Shown here in pieces: positions 62,764-64,000 of a stretch of DNA of 64,000 nucleotides. A model generated the notes under the pieces. The model made no database searches, was not told the origin of the DNA, and worked only from the letters and a program-made list of their open reading frames with translations. The DNA lies in the NCBI GenBank assembly GCA_965207985.1, contig CBDBND010000013.1, forward strand, positions 62,001 to 126,000, read 5' to 3'. This DNA comes from CBDBND01 sp965207985 (GTDB taxonomy: Bacteria > Pseudomonadota > Alphaproteobacteria > Rhodospirillales > Rhodospirillaceae). How positions within the stretch are numbered: position 1 is the first letter of the stretch; each line of letters starts with the position of its first letter. Position numbers and translations under genes: made by a program.

Positions 62764-64000
62764 TTGTTATCCTCCTTGCTGGCGAACACAACAAGGGAAT
62801 CACAAGGGACTGATTCCACTCAATTCTTTTTCGGTCAGGCTCTAAAAAAGCTCCTCGACCGCCTGGGCAAACCCATTGTCATGTCCGCAGAGGCCGAAAC
62901 CTCCGAGATAATCAGGCGACGTTTGTTCGAGTGGGATCTCAGCGCGGTATCCTCGGATGGGCGCGTTCTGCTTACACGCGATGCCGTTTCAGCATGCAAT
63001 GAGTTTGGCGATCTGCTGCTTGATAATCGCCAACTCATTCCGTCGTGGTTTCCTATCGATGATGCGCGCACTCAATTCGCAGCAACATTTCCTTTCCATC
63101 CCTCCGTACTCTCTGTCTTTGAGCGTAAATGGCAAACCCTTCCACGTTTTCAGCAAACCCGTGGTATTCTCCGCTTGCTGGCGCAGTGGGTCGCCCATGC
63201 TTACCAGGGTGGATTTAAAAGCGCTCACCGTGACGGCTTTATCGGCCTCGGCACCGCACCCCTGGACGATCCTCTGTTTCGCCGTGCCATGTTCGAGCAA
63301 TTAGGTGATGATCGTCTCGAAGGAGCAATCACCACGGACATCATTGGTAAGCCGGATTCTTTTGCCGTCCGACTTGACAGCGAAGCAGTTGATGCCATTA
63401 AGAAGGCCCGCCTCCATCGCAAGGTAGCTACAAGTATTTTTTTCGAATCCTCGGGCGGCCAACAACATAAAGAAGCGAGCTTACCAGAGATACATATGGC
63501 TGTGGCTGAACCCGGTGTTGATCTTGGCAATGTCGAAACCGTTCTGGAGGAGCTATCAACAAGCTGCTACTTCCTTACCGTCCAAAAGAACCGTTACCGT
63601 TTCAGCTTGACGCCCAACCTAAACAAGCTGCTTTCTGATCGTAGGTCCAATATCAAACAGGTCCGGATTGAGGAGAGGGTAAAAGAAGAGATCGAGGTTG
63701 TCTTTTCTCAGAAATCCGGCATTGAACGTGTTTACTTCCCTGAAAAGAGCATCCAGGCACCAGACCGGCCCGCCACCTCGCTTATCGTACTATCTCCGGA
63801 TCACGACATGACTGATCCCGGCACGATGGTGTTTATGGATAAAATAACTAAAGAATACGGGAGCTCTGGACGCACATTTAAGAGTGCGTTGATCTGGGCT
63901 ATTCCTGACTCAGCAAATAGCCTTTCTGAAGAGGCGCGCAAGCTTCTTGCCTGGGAAGATATAGACGCCGAGGACTCTGATCGTCTCGATGATGCTCAGA
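62764..64000 (+). pseudogene. DUF499-type ATPase of a defence-like island, 5' truncated, continues past the window
   Basis: The frame is open to the last base. From about 62760 it encodes QFFFGQALKKLLDRLGKPIV, then FPFHPSVLSVFERKWQTLPR, QQTRGILRLLAQWV, GLGTAPLDDPLFRRAMFEQL and RYRFSLTPNLNKLLSDRR. I recognise these as the C-terminal half of DUF499 (COG1483-like) proteins, large P-loop ATPases often encoded with DUF1156 DNA methyltransferases. The Walker A half is missing, and the left edge is the transposase fragment at 62763. An internal ATG (62881) could start a short protein. What follows outside the window is unknown. Confidence 0.8.

Overview
The window looks like chromosome of an alphaproteobacterium, probably Rhodospirillales-like. 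The basis is gene order: rpsF-rpsR-rplI ahead of dnaB-alr-mlaE-mlaF-radA-cvpA-purF, fabD-fabG-acpP-fabF-mltG, and kdsD-lptC-lptA-lptB-rpoN-ptsN, together with a TAXI-type TRAP binding protein and an NDUFA9-like protein. The taxonomic call is inference from gene order and protein style; no rRNA is present.

Positions 1-41.8 kb are mostly conserved housekeeping sequence. A minus-strand block (0.6-12.5 kb) carries ribosomal proteins S6, S18 and L9, replicative helicase, alanine racemase, an Mla-type lipid ABC transporter, RadA, CvpA, PurF, an SDR and an exported amidohydrolase. The plus strand then has fatty acid synthesis genes, MltG, a GGDEF-EAL protein, YicC, guanylate kinase and an RND efflux pair. 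The RND permease is split by a 593 bp IS5-type deletion derivative. GloB, a glycine betaine/proline ABC transporter, a TAXI protein, an aminopeptidase, UppP, tRNA-Leu(CAG), RNase D, the LPS-transport operon, sigma-54 and PtsN follow. A clear terminator after ptsN (41785-41809) closes this block.

From 41.8 kb to the end the sequence is accessory: visibly richer in A/T, full of insertion sequence pieces, and carrying truncated genes. Its left rim is a 5'-truncated DNA methyltransferase-nuclease fusion and remnants of two IS3-type elements. Its right rim is a truncated DUF499-type ATPase of a probable defence island that runs off the window.

The core of the island (44.1-62.6 kb) is the candidate undescribed system. 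It contains five related SAM-methyltransferase loci: three intact, one split by an IS, one relic. Two of the intact ones carry Tat-like export signals and are preceded by, and overlap by 8 bp, a small helical protein of 122 aa. The module small protein-methyltransferase with an upstream Tat-signal FAD oxidase and a small alpha/beta-barrel protein (DUF1330 or VOC) occurs twice on the minus strand (44.1-47.7 kb and 56.4-58.8 kb); the second copy keeps only a fragment of the oxidase. Between and around the copies lie a LysR regulator, a Tat-signal intradiol dioxygenase, a two-domain VOC protein, a flavin reductase-like protein, an aldehyde dehydrogenase and further exported small proteins. The content suggests oxidation and methyl transfer on an aromatic or amine-like compound, perhaps partly in the periplasm. 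Substrate and chemistry are unknown.

Mobile DNA explains much of the damage. One IS5-type family with ends CAGGCTGCTGAAAAA and CTAA/CTAG target duplications is present as a 969 bp copy, a 593 bp derivative, a 148 bp miniature element and a decayed relic. An IS3-family element at 58819-60371 has a chimeric OrfB and sits between two genes that have both lost their 5' ends.
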